Of a stretch of 5,851 bases of DNA, positions 1 through 5,306 are shown one piece after another. Position 1 is the stretch's first letter. Each line of letters opens with the position of its first letter. The position numbers and the translations under genes are program-made. Source of the DNA: Gammaproteobacteria bacterium (lineage in GTDB: Bacteria > Pseudomonadota > Gammaproteobacteria > Thiohalobacterales > Thiohalobacteraceae); contig JACRMO010000022.1 in NCBI GenBank assembly GCA_016214925.1, positions 1 through 5,851 of the forward strand, read 5' to 3'. Under the pieces are notes generated by a model. It was given only the letters and a program-made list of their open reading frames with translations. It did no database searches and was not told the origin of the DNA.

Positions 1-948
1 CGAGCTGTTGACCTGGAAGGTCATGCTCACGGTCGGCTCGTCCACCGACAGCGGCGCCAGCGCCTCGACGGCGTTCGGATCGCACAGCGTGTCGGAGATA
101 TAGAGTTCCTCGATGCCGGTGAAGGCGATAATGTCGCCGGCGTTGGCCTCGGGCACTTCCACGCGGGTGAGGCCGAGGAAACCGAAGATCGACAGGATGC
201 GGCCGGTGCGGCGCTTGCCGTTGTGATCGACGATGACGACTTGGGTATTGGTCTTGACGCGCCCGCGCACGATGCGGCCGATGCCGATCACGCCGACATA
301 GCTGTTGTAGTCGAGCTGCGAGATTTGCATCTGGAACGGGCCTTCCATATCCACCTGCGGCGCATGCACCCGCTCGACGATGGTCTCGAACAGCGGGTTC
401 ATGTCGCCGCTGCGCGCCTCGGGGTCGAGACTGGCGTAGCCGTTCAGGCCGGAAGCGAACACGATCGGGAAATCCAATTGTTCTTCGGTGGCGCCGAGGC
501 GGTCGAACAGATCGAAGGTCGCGTCCAGCGCATAGTCGATGCGTGCGCCGGGGCGGTCGATCTTGTTGACGACGACGATCGGCTTGAGGCCGCGCGCCAG
601 CGCCTTCTGCGTGACGAAGCGCGTCTGCGGCATCGGGCCTTCGACGGCATCGACCAGCAGCAGCACGGAATCGACCATCGACAGCACGCGCTCGACTTCG
701 CCGCCGAAGTCGGCGTGTCCGGGGGTGTCGACGATGTTGATGCGGTAGTCGCGCCAGCGCACGCCGGTGTTCTTGGCCAGGATGGTGATGCCGCGTTCCT
801 TTTCCAGCGCGTTGGAGTCCATGGCGCGCTCTTCGAGCTTGGTGCGCTCGTCGAGGGTGTCGGACTGCTTCAGAAGCTGGTCGACCAGGGTAGTCTTGCC
901 ATGGTCGACGTGGGCGATGATGGCGATGTTGCGGAGTTTCTCAATCAC
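1..948 (-). CDS. typA: TypA/BipA ribosome-associated translational GTPase, N-terminal part (cut by window edge)
   Basis: Seen: a minus-strand frame opens at GTG (946-948) and stays open for 316 codons to the window edge. The protein begins MIEKLRNIAIIAHVDHGKTT. The translational-GTPase motifs are in order: G1 AHVDHGKT (12-19), switch-I ERGITI (51-56), G3 DTPGHADF (74-81), G4 NKID (128-131), G5 near SGLNG (166-170). A domain-II beta-barrel follows (about 205-295), and the start of an EF-G-like domain III carries EPTVSMTFQV. Known: TypA/BipA is an EF-G relative of about 600 residues that binds the 70S ribosome, hydrolyses GTP and supports stress and low-temperature growth and 50S assembly. About half the protein is present, with every GTPase motif intact. 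No ATG precedes the conserved MIEKLRN start, so GTG is the start; the Shine-Dalgarno is weak. LepA and EF-G are less likely because the MIEKLRNIAIIAHVDHGKTT opening and domain II match TypA. Confidence 0.96.
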   Translation of the reverse strand, partial: MIEKLRNIAIIAHVDHGKTTLVDQLLKQSDTLDERTKLEERAMDSNALEKERGITILAKNTGVRWRDYRINIVDTPGHADFGGEVERVLSMVDSVLLLVDAVEGPMPQTRFVTQKALARGLKPIVVVNKIDRPGARIDYALDATFDLFDRLGATEEQLDFPIVFASGLNGYASLDPEARSGDMNPLFETIVERVHAPQVDMEGPFQMQISQLDYNSYVGVIGIGRIVRGRVKTNTQVVIVDHNGKRRTGRILSIFGFLGLTRVEVPEANAGDIIAFTGIEELYISDTLCDPNAVEALAPLSVDEPTVSMTFQVNSS

Positions 949-978
949 GGTGGAGTACCTGAACCAAAAAGAGCGCGG

Positions 979-984
979 ATTATA
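979..984 (-). promoter_or_regulatory. Probable -10 box of the typA promoter
   Basis: The minus strand reads a perfect TATAAT here, 30 bp before the GTG start of typA, directly preceded by CTG. Transcription would start near 972 and leave a leader of about 25 nt. No good TTGACA-like -35 lies 16-18 bp upstream; that position falls in a G+C-rich inverted repeat (997-1020). The placement and exact hexamer match support it; the missing -35 lowers certainty. Confidence 0.5.
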
Positions 985-996
985 CAGTAGGCGCGA

Positions 997-1020
997 CCCG
1001 CAGGCAGGCTTATCTGCGGG
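997..1020. repeat. Inverted repeat CCCGCAG-N10-CTGCGGG over the typA -35 region
   Basis: Seven-base perfect arms at 997-1003 and 1014-1020 are separated by 10 bp. It covers the place where the -35 of the TATAAT promoter at 979-984 should be. It could be an operator, or the 3' end hairpin of a transcript arriving from zapG, but no T-run follows it on the minus strand. The function is inferred from position only. Confidence 0.35.
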
Positions 1021-1088
1021 GCATGCCGAGGGAGTGTAGACCAAGGCGTTCCGCAACGGCTTTGCAGTCGTCACCCGGGGCCGGGGCC

Positions 1089-1101
1089 GTTATCGGATAA
1101 C
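1089..1101. repeat. 13-bp palindrome GTTATC-G-GATAAC between zapG and typA
   Basis: A perfect palindrome with 6-base arms and a single central base lies in the 203-bp gap between zapG and typA, about 50 bp past the zapG stop. The surrounding sequence is G+C rich, so these A/T-containing arms stand out. A single central base cannot form an RNA hairpin loop, so a dimeric protein-binding site fits better than a terminator. No regulator is recognised. Confidence 0.35.
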
Positions 1102-1151
1102 CCAGGATATTCAGGGGTATGTGGCGGGGCCTGGTAACGGGGTGATACGGC

Positions 1152-1643
1152 TCAGTGCGTTGTGGCCGGTGGGGTTTGCTCGGGCGGTCGTCCCGGAGAC
1201 GACGTTATAGCCACTTCCTCGGTCAGTTCCGGGATGTGTGGCGCGTCGCCCAGATAGGTATCCTCGTCATAGGTATCCATGTCGGCGGTCGGGGCAGGGG
1301 TGTCCGCCTCGGTCGTATGCGCCGGTTGGTTCAGGCGTGGCGACGCGGGCAAATCCAGATGCAGTGCCGGCGGTCGTTGTGCGCAGAGTGTCTGGGCGCT
1401 GCTGGCCATGTGTTGATAGACGGCGCGGTAACGTTCCGTCATATCCTCGAACAAGGCCGCGGAGGTCTGGAAGTGTTGGTTGACCTTGTCGTTATACGCC
1501 GCGAGTTCCGCGCGCGCGGATGCCAGTTCCTGCTCCAGTTCACGGATGCGGTCGCCGCGCGGCGCGATGCGCCACGTCAGCAGAAAGCCCACGCCGATAC
1601 CGAGGGCGAGCGTCAGAAGTCCAAATTCCCAATCCCAAATCAT
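1152..1643 (-). CDS. zapG: ZapG/YhcB (DUF1043) inner-membrane coiled-coil protein with extended tail
   Basis: Seen: 163 residues. One N-terminal membrane segment (about 5-24) is followed by a basic stretch (WRIAPRGDR) and a charged heptad-like helix (about 30-60). The family signature follows, reading HFQTSAALFEDM (57-68) then YRAVYQHMASSAQTLC (72-87). Known: E. coli YhcB/ZapG has about 132 residues, is anchored in the inner membrane, and links cell division, elongation and envelope synthesis. The start is ATG 1641-1643 with AGGTGA 4 bases upstream. Odd: residues 88-163 form a low-complexity acidic, Pro/Thr-rich tail without cysteine, longer than the E. coli tail and probably disordered. typA lies 203 bp downstream on the same strand with its own likely promoter, so co-transcription is not required. 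Assignment is by the conserved middle motif and topology; function is carried over from E. coli. Confidence 0.88.
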   Translation of the reverse strand: MIWDWEFGLLTLALGIGVGFLLTWRIAPRGDRIRELEQELASARAELAAYNDKVNQHFQTSAALFEDMTERYRAVYQHMASSAQTLCAQRPPALHLDLPASPRLNQPAHTTEADTPAPTADMDTYDEDTYLGDAPHIPELTEEVAITSSPGRPPEQTPPATTH

Positions 1644-1647
1644 GCCG

Positions 1648-1653
1648 TCACCT
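1648..1653 (-). promoter_or_regulatory. Shine-Dalgarno of zapG
   Basis: The minus strand reads AGGTGA, 4 bases before the ATG at 1641-1643. This fixes the zapG start, and the protein then begins directly with its membrane segment as expected for the family. Confidence 0.65.
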
Positions 1654-1814
1654 ATCGCGTCTACGCGGGATAGGCATCAGTATACCGCAGGGTGCGGGCA
1701 GGTACTTGCCAAGATACTTGATCGGCGTCAAGGTGCGCGAATCAGGGTAAACTGCATGCCCTCGACATACGCGAGAGTGCAGCAGATTCCCTTCATCGCT
1801 ACGAAACGAACGCT
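1654..1814. promoter_or_regulatory. Divergent intergenic region between zapG and the HPP gene
   Basis: This gap must hold the 5' signals of both genes, which point away from each other. On the minus strand TATACT (1679-1684) could be the zapG -10, giving a leader of about 28 nt, but no clear -35 is seen. The hexamer TACTTG occurs at 1703-1708 and 1715-1720, and CTTG/CAAG words cluster between 1705 and 1732, so a regulator site is possible. On the plus strand I see no convincing sigma-70 promoter and no good Shine-Dalgarno before the ATG at 1815. Confidence 0.3.
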
Positions 1815-2750
1815 ATGAAACTGCAAACCCTGGCGGCCTTTCTGGGCATCGAAGCCGACACCACCGAACATCGCGAAAAGTGGTTATCCGGGATAGGTGG
1901 TTTTATCGGCATCCTCGTCGTTGCCTGGGCCAGCTCCAAAGTGCTGACCGGCCACGCGCTGCCCTATCTGGTCGCTTCGATGGGCGCCTCCGCCGTACTG
2001 GTATTCGCAGCGCCGCACGGCAAATTCTCCCAGCCCTGGAGTGTGTGCGGCGGGCATGTGATTTCCGCACTGATCGGTGTCGCGTGTGCGCGTTGGGTGC
2101 CGCATGTCCCGACGGCCGGTGCTCTGGCGGTCGGGCTGACGATCATCGCCATGCATTATCTGCGCTGTATCCATCCGCCCAGTGGCGGTACCGCGCTGGT
2201 GGCGGTGCTGGGCGGCCCGCAGATCCAGGCGCTGGGTTTCGGTTATGCCGTCATGCCGGTGGGATTGAATGTGTCGGTGCTGCTGCTGGCGGCGTTATTG
2301 TTGAACTACCCCTTTGCCTGGCGACGCTATCCGTTGCACTTGCACCGGCATCTGTTGCCGCCGAGGCAGGAAGCCGTACCGGAGACGGCCTTGAACAGCC
2401 GCGACCTCGAATATGCACTGAAGCACATCGGTTCCCAGGTCGACGTCACGGCCGAGGAATTGGAACACATCTACCGTCTCGCCGAGCAGCATGCCCAGCG
2501 CGATCACCTGTCGGTGACGTCGATCCGCCTCGGCCATTACTATTCCAATGGCAAGTACGGCGCCGAATGGTCGGTGCGTCAGGTGGTGGACCAGGGACCG
2601 GACCACACGGCCGACGGGCTGTTGATCTTCAAGGGCGTGGCGGGTGCCGAGCGACGCTCGACCGGCACCTGCACACGTCAGGACTTCGCGCGTTGGGCCA
2701 AGTACGAGGTCTATCTCAACGAAAATTCCTGGCAGCGGGTGAATCCATAA
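1815..2750 (+). CDS. HPP-family integral membrane protein with unassigned C-terminal domain
   Basis: Seen: 311 residues. The N-terminal part has hydrophobic segments at about 27-45, 48-66, 79-95, 102-116 and 142-168. The HPP signature is CIHPPSGGTAL (118-128), preceded by the family-typical GASAVLVFAAPHG (57-69). Known: HPP proteins are small polytopic membrane proteins; members in cyanobacteria and plant chloroplasts transport nitrite, but most bacterial ones have no assigned substrate. From about 195 on the protein is soluble and shows no CBS domains, which some HPP proteins carry. This part has a helical start (about 195-230) and a likely beta-rich end with LSVTSIRLGHYYSNGKYG, EWSVRQVVDQ and Trp/Tyr residues. 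It is convergent with the dehydrogenase, 10 bp apart, with no terminator between. The Shine-Dalgarno is poor, so the start is chosen by the natural length before the first membrane segment. The substrate cannot be told. Confidence 0.87.
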   Translation: MKLQTLAAFLGIEADTTEHREKWLSGIGGFIGILVVAWASSKVLTGHALPYLVASMGASAVLVFAAPHGKFSQPWSVCGGHVISALIGVACARWVPHVPTAGALAVGLTIIAMHYLRCIHPPSGGTALVAVLGGPQIQALGFGYAVMPVGLNVSVLLLAALLLNYPFAWRRYPLHLHRHLLPPRQEAVPETALNSRDLEYALKHIGSQVDVTAEELEHIYRLAEQHAQRDHLSVTSIRLGHYYSNGKYGAEWSVRQVVDQGPDHTADGLLIFKGVAGAERRSTGTCTRQDFARWAKYEVYLNENSWQRVNP

Positions 2751-2760
2751 GTTACGCGAA

Positions 2761-3726
2761 TCACACTACACGGTTGCGCGGTGTGCCGTCGAGATAGGCG
2801 CGGATATTCGCCGTAACCTCATCGACCAGACGCTGCCGCGCTTCGCGGCTGGCCCAGGCGACATGTGGCGTGACGATCAGATTCGGCAGTTTGTGCATCA
2901 GCAGTGGATTGCTCTGCCGTGGCGGTTCCTCGATTAGCACGTCCACGCCGGCCCCGCCGATCCGATTCTGTTGCAGCGCGTGCATGAGCGGGGCCTCGTC
3001 GACGAGACCGCCGCGCGCGGTATTGATGAGCAGTGCGCTGGGTTTCATCAGCGTCAGTTCGCGCGCGCCGATCAGGCCGCGCGTCGTGTTCGTCAGCGGG
3101 CAATGTAGACTCAGTACGTCCGCCCTGCGCAGCATATCGTCCAAGGGAACGCGCCCCTCGCGGTCATCACCGCCGGGACGCTGCGCGATCAGCACCTGCA
3201 TACCGAATGCGCTGCCGACCGCCGCGACCGCCCGACCGAGTTCCCCATAGCCGACGATACCCAGCGTCTTACCGTGCAGTTCCGTGGTCGGGTAGTCGAG
3301 TACGCAGAAGCCGCGTTGGTGCGCCCACAGAGTGTGTGCGGCATGTTGTTGCTCAGTGAGACGCCGTTGCAGCGCGAGCATCAACGCGAACACATGTTCG
3401 ACCACCGAGGCCGTTGCATAACCGGTGACATTGCACACCGTGATGCCGTGTTCCGCGGCGGCGGCTAGGTCGACGTTGTTGGTGCCGGTGGCGGCGACGC
3501 AGATTAGTTTGAGTTGCGGGGTGCGCGCCAGCAGTGCCGCGTCGATGACGAATTTGTTGGTGATCGCCACCGCGACGTCTTGCAGCCGACGCGCGCCATC
3601 GGCGGGCGCGGTGAAGTCGTGCATGTCCCAACGCGGCAGGGTGGCGCGCAGCGCGGTGAGATCCAGATCCTGCGGATGCAACGTATCCAGATCCAGGAAT
3701 ACGCCATGGTTCAGGGTGTCATGCAT
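2761..3726 (-). CDS. D-2-hydroxyacid dehydrogenase (NAD(P)-dependent, hydroxypyruvate reductase-like)
   Basis: Seen: 321 residues from ATG 3724-3726. The order is an N-terminal catalytic half-domain, a Rossmann fold with GYGELG (159-164), the substrate and cofactor segments HCPLTNTTRGLI and LINTARGGLVDE, then GVDVLIEEPP and TPHVAW. The catalytic Arg-Glu-His set is visible as R238 (in TARGG), E267 (before PP) and H288 (in TPHV). Known: this family reversibly reduces 2-oxoacids to D-2-hydroxyacids in the cytoplasm (glycerate, lactate and related acids). The exact substrate cannot be read from sequence; a hydroxypyruvate/glyoxylate reductase is the closest guess. An in-frame ATG at 3759 would add 11 residues but has no Shine-Dalgarno. 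The inner ATG is preceded by GGGGATTGAG and begins close to the conserved HGVFLDLDTL strand. The gene stands alone, 180+ bp behind a terminator, and ends 10 bp from the HPP stop. Confidence 0.92.
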   Translation of the reverse strand: MHDTLNHGVFLDLDTLHPQDLDLTALRATLPRWDMHDFTAPADGARRLQDVAVAITNKFVIDAALLARTPQLKLICVAATGTNNVDLAAAAEHGITVCNVTGYATASVVEHVFALMLALQRRLTEQQHAAHTLWAHQRGFCVLDYPTTELHGKTLGIVGYGELGRAVAAVGSAFGMQVLIAQRPGGDDREGRVPLDDMLRRADVLSLHCPLTNTTRGLIGARELTLMKPSALLINTARGGLVDEAPLMHALQQNRIGGAGVDVLIEEPPRQSNPLLMHKLPNLIVTPHVAWASREARQRLVDEVTANIRAYLDGTPRNRVV

Positions 3727-3738
3727 CGGACTCAATCC
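3727..3738. repeat. 12-bp direct repeat CGGACTCAATCC, copy 1 (dehydrogenase ribosome-binding region)
   Basis: This exact 12-mer recurs at 3846-3857, 119 bp away in the same orientation. On the minus strand it reads GGATTGAGTCCG and lies immediately before the chosen ATG of the dehydrogenase, so it includes the likely ribosome-binding site. A chance perfect 12-mer repeat inside a region of under 200 bp is unlikely. Confidence 0.6.
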
Positions 3739-3845
3739 CCGCTCGGTAGGATGGGGCATGACAAGGTCGGCTGGCGCATGGCTAGGATACCGCTACGGAT
3801 GATGCAGAAAGTGTATTAGGTCGTGCCGCGCGCATAGAAGATCTA

Positions 3846-3857
3846 CGGACTCAATCC
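3846..3857. repeat. 12-bp direct repeat CGGACTCAATCC, copy 2
   Basis: This is the second exact copy of the element at 3727-3738. It lies between the terminator hairpin (3892-3917) and the dehydrogenase gene, where a promoter for that gene would be expected. The flanks of the two copies do not match, so only the 12 bp are shared. It may be a regulator site, or the trace of a small duplication. Confidence 0.55.
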
Positions 3858-3888
3858 GCAACGATCACGTTTCTCGATTCAGTAAGCC

Positions 3889-3917
3889 AAAAAAAGCCGC
3901 CTGATGAGGCGGCTTTT
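3889..3917 (-). terminator. Rho-independent terminator of the PEP-CTERM gene
   Basis: A 10-bp stem pairs AAAAGCCGCC (3892-3901) with GGCGGCTTTT (3908-3917) around a 6-base loop. On the minus strand it is followed by seven Ts (complement of A3889-3895). It begins 24 bp past the stop of the PEP-CTERM gene. The T-runs on both sides could make it work in both directions, but no plus-strand gene ends nearby. Confidence 0.92.
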
Positions 3918-3940
3918 CTCTAGAGAAATGCGAGCTGCGA

Positions 3941-5053
3941 TTAGGTGAGTTTTTTCTTCTGCCCGAATCCACCGACAAGGAACGCCAGTCCAGAGCCCAA
4001 TAATACCAAGGCCGGAGGCAAGGGCACGGCATTCAGATTGGCCGCCGCATTTTGCGCGCCGATGTACGTGCCGATTTCGGAATCCAGTGGGTGCGAGTCG
4101 CTGCCCACCAAGGCTTGGTGAGTTTCCGGGTCGTATTCCCCGGCATATTTGAAGAACTCATAGCGCCGCAGGATAGACGCGGCATTCGGACCGACCGGGG
4201 CTCCGTAACCGCTTTCCAGTTGTCCGGCGAGTGGGTTACCCGGATCTGTCTGCAAGAGTTGCCATTCGATTTCGGTTACCGCTTGCTGAACCTTGGCGTT
4301 ATCGCCCACGAGTTCTTCCAGGCCGATGGGATCTTCAAACTCGGAGGTGAAAACCTTTACCCAAATGGCTTCGCCGAACTGCGCTTCATTTTCAGGCGCC
4401 GGCGCCTGAATCTGTGCCACGACGACAGGGGGTGCTCCGACGACGGGGTCAGGGATGACATTCCAGGCCGGGGCAGGAAGATTGACCACCCCATTGCTGA
4501 GTACGCCGAGTGTGCCAGTCTCAATCAGCCAACTGTACGTGGTCTTGGTGGCATTCGTGGTGGTGCCCACGCCAAAGTGATCGCAAGGTGTACTTGCACC
4601 ATAACCAACGCCGCCACCGGACCAGCAATTGTCTCCAGGCGTAATGAAACTGCCGCTGGGTGTGCCGTAATCCCAGTTACTGCCATCGAAGAGACCGAGG
4701 TAGGTTATCTTGGTGCCAAACGTCGAACCGTTCGAATATTCGGTAATGGTCGGGGCACCGTAGCGCTCCACGCTGGTTGAGGGATCGAAGCCGCGCCCGC
4801 TGGGGAAGCCTCGGCCCACACCGCCGAAGGTGTCGGTTATGTCGCTGCTATGCAGCCCTTCGAGGTCGATTTCAAAACCGTGCGCGGTGCTGCCCGTGTC
4901 ATTGATGACGTCGAAATTGCCCAAAAAACCGATGACCGCCGCAGAGCCAATGCCTGGCGCCATCGCAAGAGAAGCCGCCAGGGTCCAAGCGGAAAAACGA
5001 GATCTGAACATAGAGGGTGTCGCGATCGTTGTGTTGCGCATGTGTGTGTGCAT
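3941..5053 (-). CDS. Secreted PEP-CTERM (VPLP-type) sorting-signal protein, unknown function
   Basis: Seen: 370 residues from ATG 5051-5053. A Sec-type signal peptide is visible: basic MFRSRF, hydrophobic WTLAASLAMAPGIG, with cleavage likely near GSA (about 36-39). The C-terminus carries the exosortase-type tripartite tail VPLPPA (343-348), hydrophobic LVLLGSGLAFLVGGFG and a short basic KKK before LT. Known: PEP-CTERM proteins are exported, processed by an exosortase and attached to the surface or released into the exopolysaccharide matrix. The mature part is Gly/Ser/Thr/Asn-rich with NDTG, NGST and a cysteine pair (C143, C157). A Pro-rich linker (about 193-221) leads to a second, acidic section rich in Glu/Gln (222-340) with YEFFKYAGEYDPETH and IGTYIGAQNAA. 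The function is not recognised and no exosortase is in view. The open frame runs further upstream into argF, but that extension lacks sense as protein. It has its own promoter candidate and terminator, so it looks monocistronic. Confidence 0.86.
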   Translation of the reverse strand: MHTHMRNTTIATPSMFRSRFSAWTLAASLAMAPGIGSAAVIGFLGNFDVINDTGSTAHGFEIDLEGLHSSDITDTFGGVGRGFPSGRGFDPSTSVERYGAPTITEYSNGSTFGTKITYLGLFDGSNWDYGTPSGSFITPGDNCWSGGGVGYGASTPCDHFGVGTTTNATKTTYSWLIETGTLGVLSNGVVNLPAPAWNVIPDPVVGAPPVVVAQIQAPAPENEAQFGEAIWVKVFTSEFEDPIGLEELVGDNAKVQQAVTEIEWQLLQTDPGNPLAGQLESGYGAPVGPNAASILRRYEFFKYAGEYDPETHQALVGSDSHPLDSEIGTYIGAQNAAANLNAVPLPPALVLLGSGLAFLVGGFGQKKKLT

Positions 5054-5060
5054 ATTGATG

Positions 5061-5066
5061 TCCTTC
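5061..5066 (-). promoter_or_regulatory. Strong Shine-Dalgarno of the PEP-CTERM gene
   Basis: The minus strand reads GAAGGA, 7 bases before the ATG at 5051-5053. It decides the start: the frame is open for 600 more bases upstream, but the signal peptide follows directly from this ATG. Confidence 0.85.
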
Positions 5067-5150
5067 AAACCGGTTGGAATGCAAGTCAGTCGGTTGTGAT
5101 ACCACTTGGCTAAGTGAGGCAGGCCGCCCCGGATAGCGTCATGTGGCGTA

Positions 5151-5156
5151 ATTATA
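5151..5156 (-). promoter_or_regulatory. Candidate -10 box of the PEP-CTERM gene
   Basis: The minus strand reads TATAAT, which would start transcription near 5144 and leave a leader of about 90 nt. No TTGACA-like -35 stands 16-18 bp upstream, as is common for activator-dependent promoters. The box sits in a self-complementary ATTATAAT, so orientation is set by the gene. I looked for a sigma-54 GG-N10-GC element, known for some PEP-CTERM genes, and found none convincing. The leader holds a small hairpin, CACTT/AAGTG (5103-5116). Confidence 0.4.
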
Positions 5157-5201
5157 ATGGGAAACATATCCCAAAGGTGGGCGTATAAGGGGTGAGAAAT
5201 T

Positions 5202-5246
5202 GACTTTTGTCTGGGTGATTGCCGATTGGGGCGACTTTTAACAGTC
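5202..5246. repeat. Paired GACTTTT elements with palindromic character upstream of the PEP-CTERM promoter
   Basis: GACTTTT occurs at 5202-5208 and 5233-5239, 31 bp apart, close to three helical turns. The first copy sits in GAC-TTTT-GTC (5202-5211). The second sits in an imperfect palindrome GACTTTTAACAGTC (5233-5246) whose arms pair at 6 of 7 positions. They lie about 60 and 95 bp upstream of the inferred transcription start, where activator sites are common. Binding by a regulator is inference. Confidence 0.4.
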
Positions 5247-5260
5247 ATCCACGCAGCAGT

Positions 5261-5281
5261 ACCACCGGCTGTTCCGGCGGT
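5261..5281 (-). terminator. Possible hairpin terminator after argF (no T-run)
   Basis: As minus-strand RNA, ACCGCCGG pairs with CCGGUGGU (one G-U pair) around a 5-base loop, 25 bp past the argF stop. No U-run follows, so it may be a weak terminator, an RNA 3'-end stabiliser or chance in G+C-rich DNA. Read as plus-strand RNA the stem would contain an A-C mismatch, which favours the minus-strand reading. Confidence 0.35.
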
Positions 5282-5306
5282 TGGCACGGGCGGGGAAACG
5301 TGTGTA

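Noticed and set aside
223..990. 255-residue plus-strand open frame
   Set aside because: It is antisense to typA, whose GTPase motifs are unmistakable. Its His/Asp/Ala-rich low-complexity sequence is typical of a mirror frame in G+C-rich coding DNA.
1155..1673. 172-residue plus-strand frame opposite zapG
   Set aside because: No motifs and Arg/Gly-rich; the minus-strand frame shows the DUF1043 signature with a good Shine-Dalgarno.
1880..2797. 305-residue plus-strand frame overlapping the HPP gene
   Set aside because: Arg/Gly/Ala-rich, no membrane segments or motifs. The overlapping frame has the HPP signature.
3661..3694. Direct repeat ATCCAGATCC (3661-3670 and 3685-3694)
   Set aside because: Inside the dehydrogenase gene; explained by repeated Leu-Asp codons in LDLD and DLDL.
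3727..3759. Upstream ATG (3757-3759) as the dehydrogenase start
   Set aside because: No Shine-Dalgarno, and the extra 11 residues (MPHPTERGLSP) precede the conserved first strand without family support. Still possible.
4052..4780. 242-residue plus-strand frame opposite the PEP-CTERM gene
   Set aside because: No recognisable domain or Shine-Dalgarno, and the other strand has a signal peptide, sorting tail and terminator.
5282..5296. TGGCAC as half of a sigma-54 promoter
   Set aside because: No TTGC partner at the required spacing, and it points along the plus strand where no gene follows.
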